From assembly GCA_018660965.1 (NCBI GenBank), contig JABJJH010000365.1:1-13919 (forward strand): a stretch of DNA of 13,919 bases, in the 5' to 3' direction. Source of the DNA: Rhodospirillaceae bacterium. GTDB lineage: Bacteria > Pseudomonadota > Alphaproteobacteria > UBA8366 > GCA-2717185. How positions within the stretch are numbered: the stretch's first letter is position 1; every line of letters begins with the position of its first letter. This document shows, in pieces, positions 13,370 through 13,919 of this stretch. Position numbers and translations under genes: made by a program. The notes under the pieces were generated by a model. It was not told the DNA's origin. It worked only from the letters and a program-made list of their open reading frames with translations, and made no database searches.

Positions 13370-13919
13370 TTACGAAGATGTCGCGGGCAGGGGCGGGCGG
13401 CGGGTCGTCCATTCGGAGGCCTGTTCGAAGGCGTGCGCGACCCGGTAGATCATCGCTTCCTCGAACGGTTTGCCGACGATTTGCATCGACAGCGGCAGCC
13501 CCGATTGCGCGAAACCGGTCGGCATCGCCAGCGCCGGACTACCCATCAGATTGAACGGGGCGCGGGCTTGTCGGCCATAGGTGTATTCATTGGCGTCCCG
13601 GTCTTCGATTTCGCAGGCGGGCTCCATGCTGGACGCGGTGATCACGACGTCGCAATCGCTGATCGCTTCATAGAATTCCCGCGTCAGCTTGGCGCGCATC
13701 CGGACCGCGTTGACATAATCGGCGGCCCGCACGAAGGCGCCGCCCATGATACGTGACCGCGCCAGTTCGCCGTAATCCTCGGGGCGTTCCTGGAACCATT
13801 TTTCATGAATGGCGTAGGCTTCGGGCAGCAATATGACGCGGTTCGCCGCCGCGTAATCCGACAGCGGCGCGACCTCGACCTCCTGGATTGTCGCGCCCAG
13901 CCGCGCCAGGGTCGCCAGC
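13370..13919 (-). CDS. Second amidase, C-terminal part (cut by window edge)
   Basis: The last 182 residues of another amidase-signature protein; the catalytic Lys-Ser-Ser region lies off the window. The visible part begins LATLARLGATIQEVEVAPLSDY and continues through ADYVNAVRMRAKLTREFYEAISDCDVVITASSM to APFNLMGSPALAMPTGFAQSGLPLSMQIVGKPFEE. This is the conserved amidase C-terminal block (N--G-PA---P-G-----P---Q--G--F-E). The frame is open to the window edge, so the internal TTG at 13831 is not the true start. The stop is 54 bases before the next amidase gene on the same strand. Two adjacent amidases of different sequence may act on successive or related amides. Whether this one is active cannot be judged here. 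Confidence 0.9.
   Translation of the reverse strand, partial: LATLARLGATIQEVEVAPLSDYAAANRVILLPEAYAIHEKWFQERPEDYGELARSRIMGGAFVRAADYVNAVRMRAKLTREFYEAISDCDVVITASSMEPACEIEDRDANEYTYGRQARAPFNLMGSPALAMPTGFAQSGLPLSMQIVGKPFEEAMIYRVAHAFEQASEWTTRRPPLPATSS

Overview
The window looks like a chromosomal segment of a GC-rich alphaproteobacterium, probably a Rhodospirillales-like environmental organism. This is inferred from base composition, codon use and gene content (acyl-CoA dehydrogenase, F420-type LLM oxidoreductase, TauD, amidases, PAS-rich hybrid kinase, PEP-CTERM protein); no rRNA or tRNA is present to fix the taxon. Almost every gene lies on the minus strand. The exceptions are a peroxiredoxin and a short sugar-transferase-like gene.

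Layout, left to right. 1-285: start of an acyl-CoA dehydrogenase cut by the window edge, directly downstream of an MFS transporter (296-1570). 1672-4629: a 985-residue membrane hybrid histidine kinase with four PAS domains and a C-terminal receiver. 4630-4797: AT-rich gap. 4798-6980: an accessory-looking block made of a C5 cytosine DNA methyltransferase, a Vsr mismatch endonuclease and an orphan phage-terminase-small-subunit-like protein carrying three triplicated pentapeptide arrays. 7149-7598: a Bcp-type peroxiredoxin on the plus strand, facing away from the methyltransferase. 7683-8528: an LLM-class flavin oxidoreductase. 8763-9764: a short sugar-transferase-like protein without the catalytic Asp-Glu pair, convergent with and overlapping a PEP-CTERM secreted protein. 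10131-13919: a tight minus-strand cluster of two amidases, a TauD/TfdA dioxygenase and a DMT permease.

The most notable observation is the peroxiredoxin. One frame runs from a well-supported GTG start (7149) to 7598 and is interrupted only by a TGA at 7278-7280, exactly where the peroxidatic cysteine belongs (PxxxTPG-U-T). A stem-loop fitting the bacterial SECIS description follows the TGA. The protein contains no cysteine. It is best read as a selenocysteine peroxiredoxin, which ordinary gene calling would split or call a pseudogene.

Second, the 366-base gap upstream of the PEP-CTERM gene holds a good sigma-54-type -24/-12 element and two related 19-bp sites about 103 bp apart, the outer one a near-perfect inverted repeat. 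This arrangement suggests activation by an NtrC-family regulator such as the PrsR type known from exosortase/PEP-CTERM systems. Third, the orphan terminase-like gene has three separate arrays, each of three 15-bp (5-codon) units.
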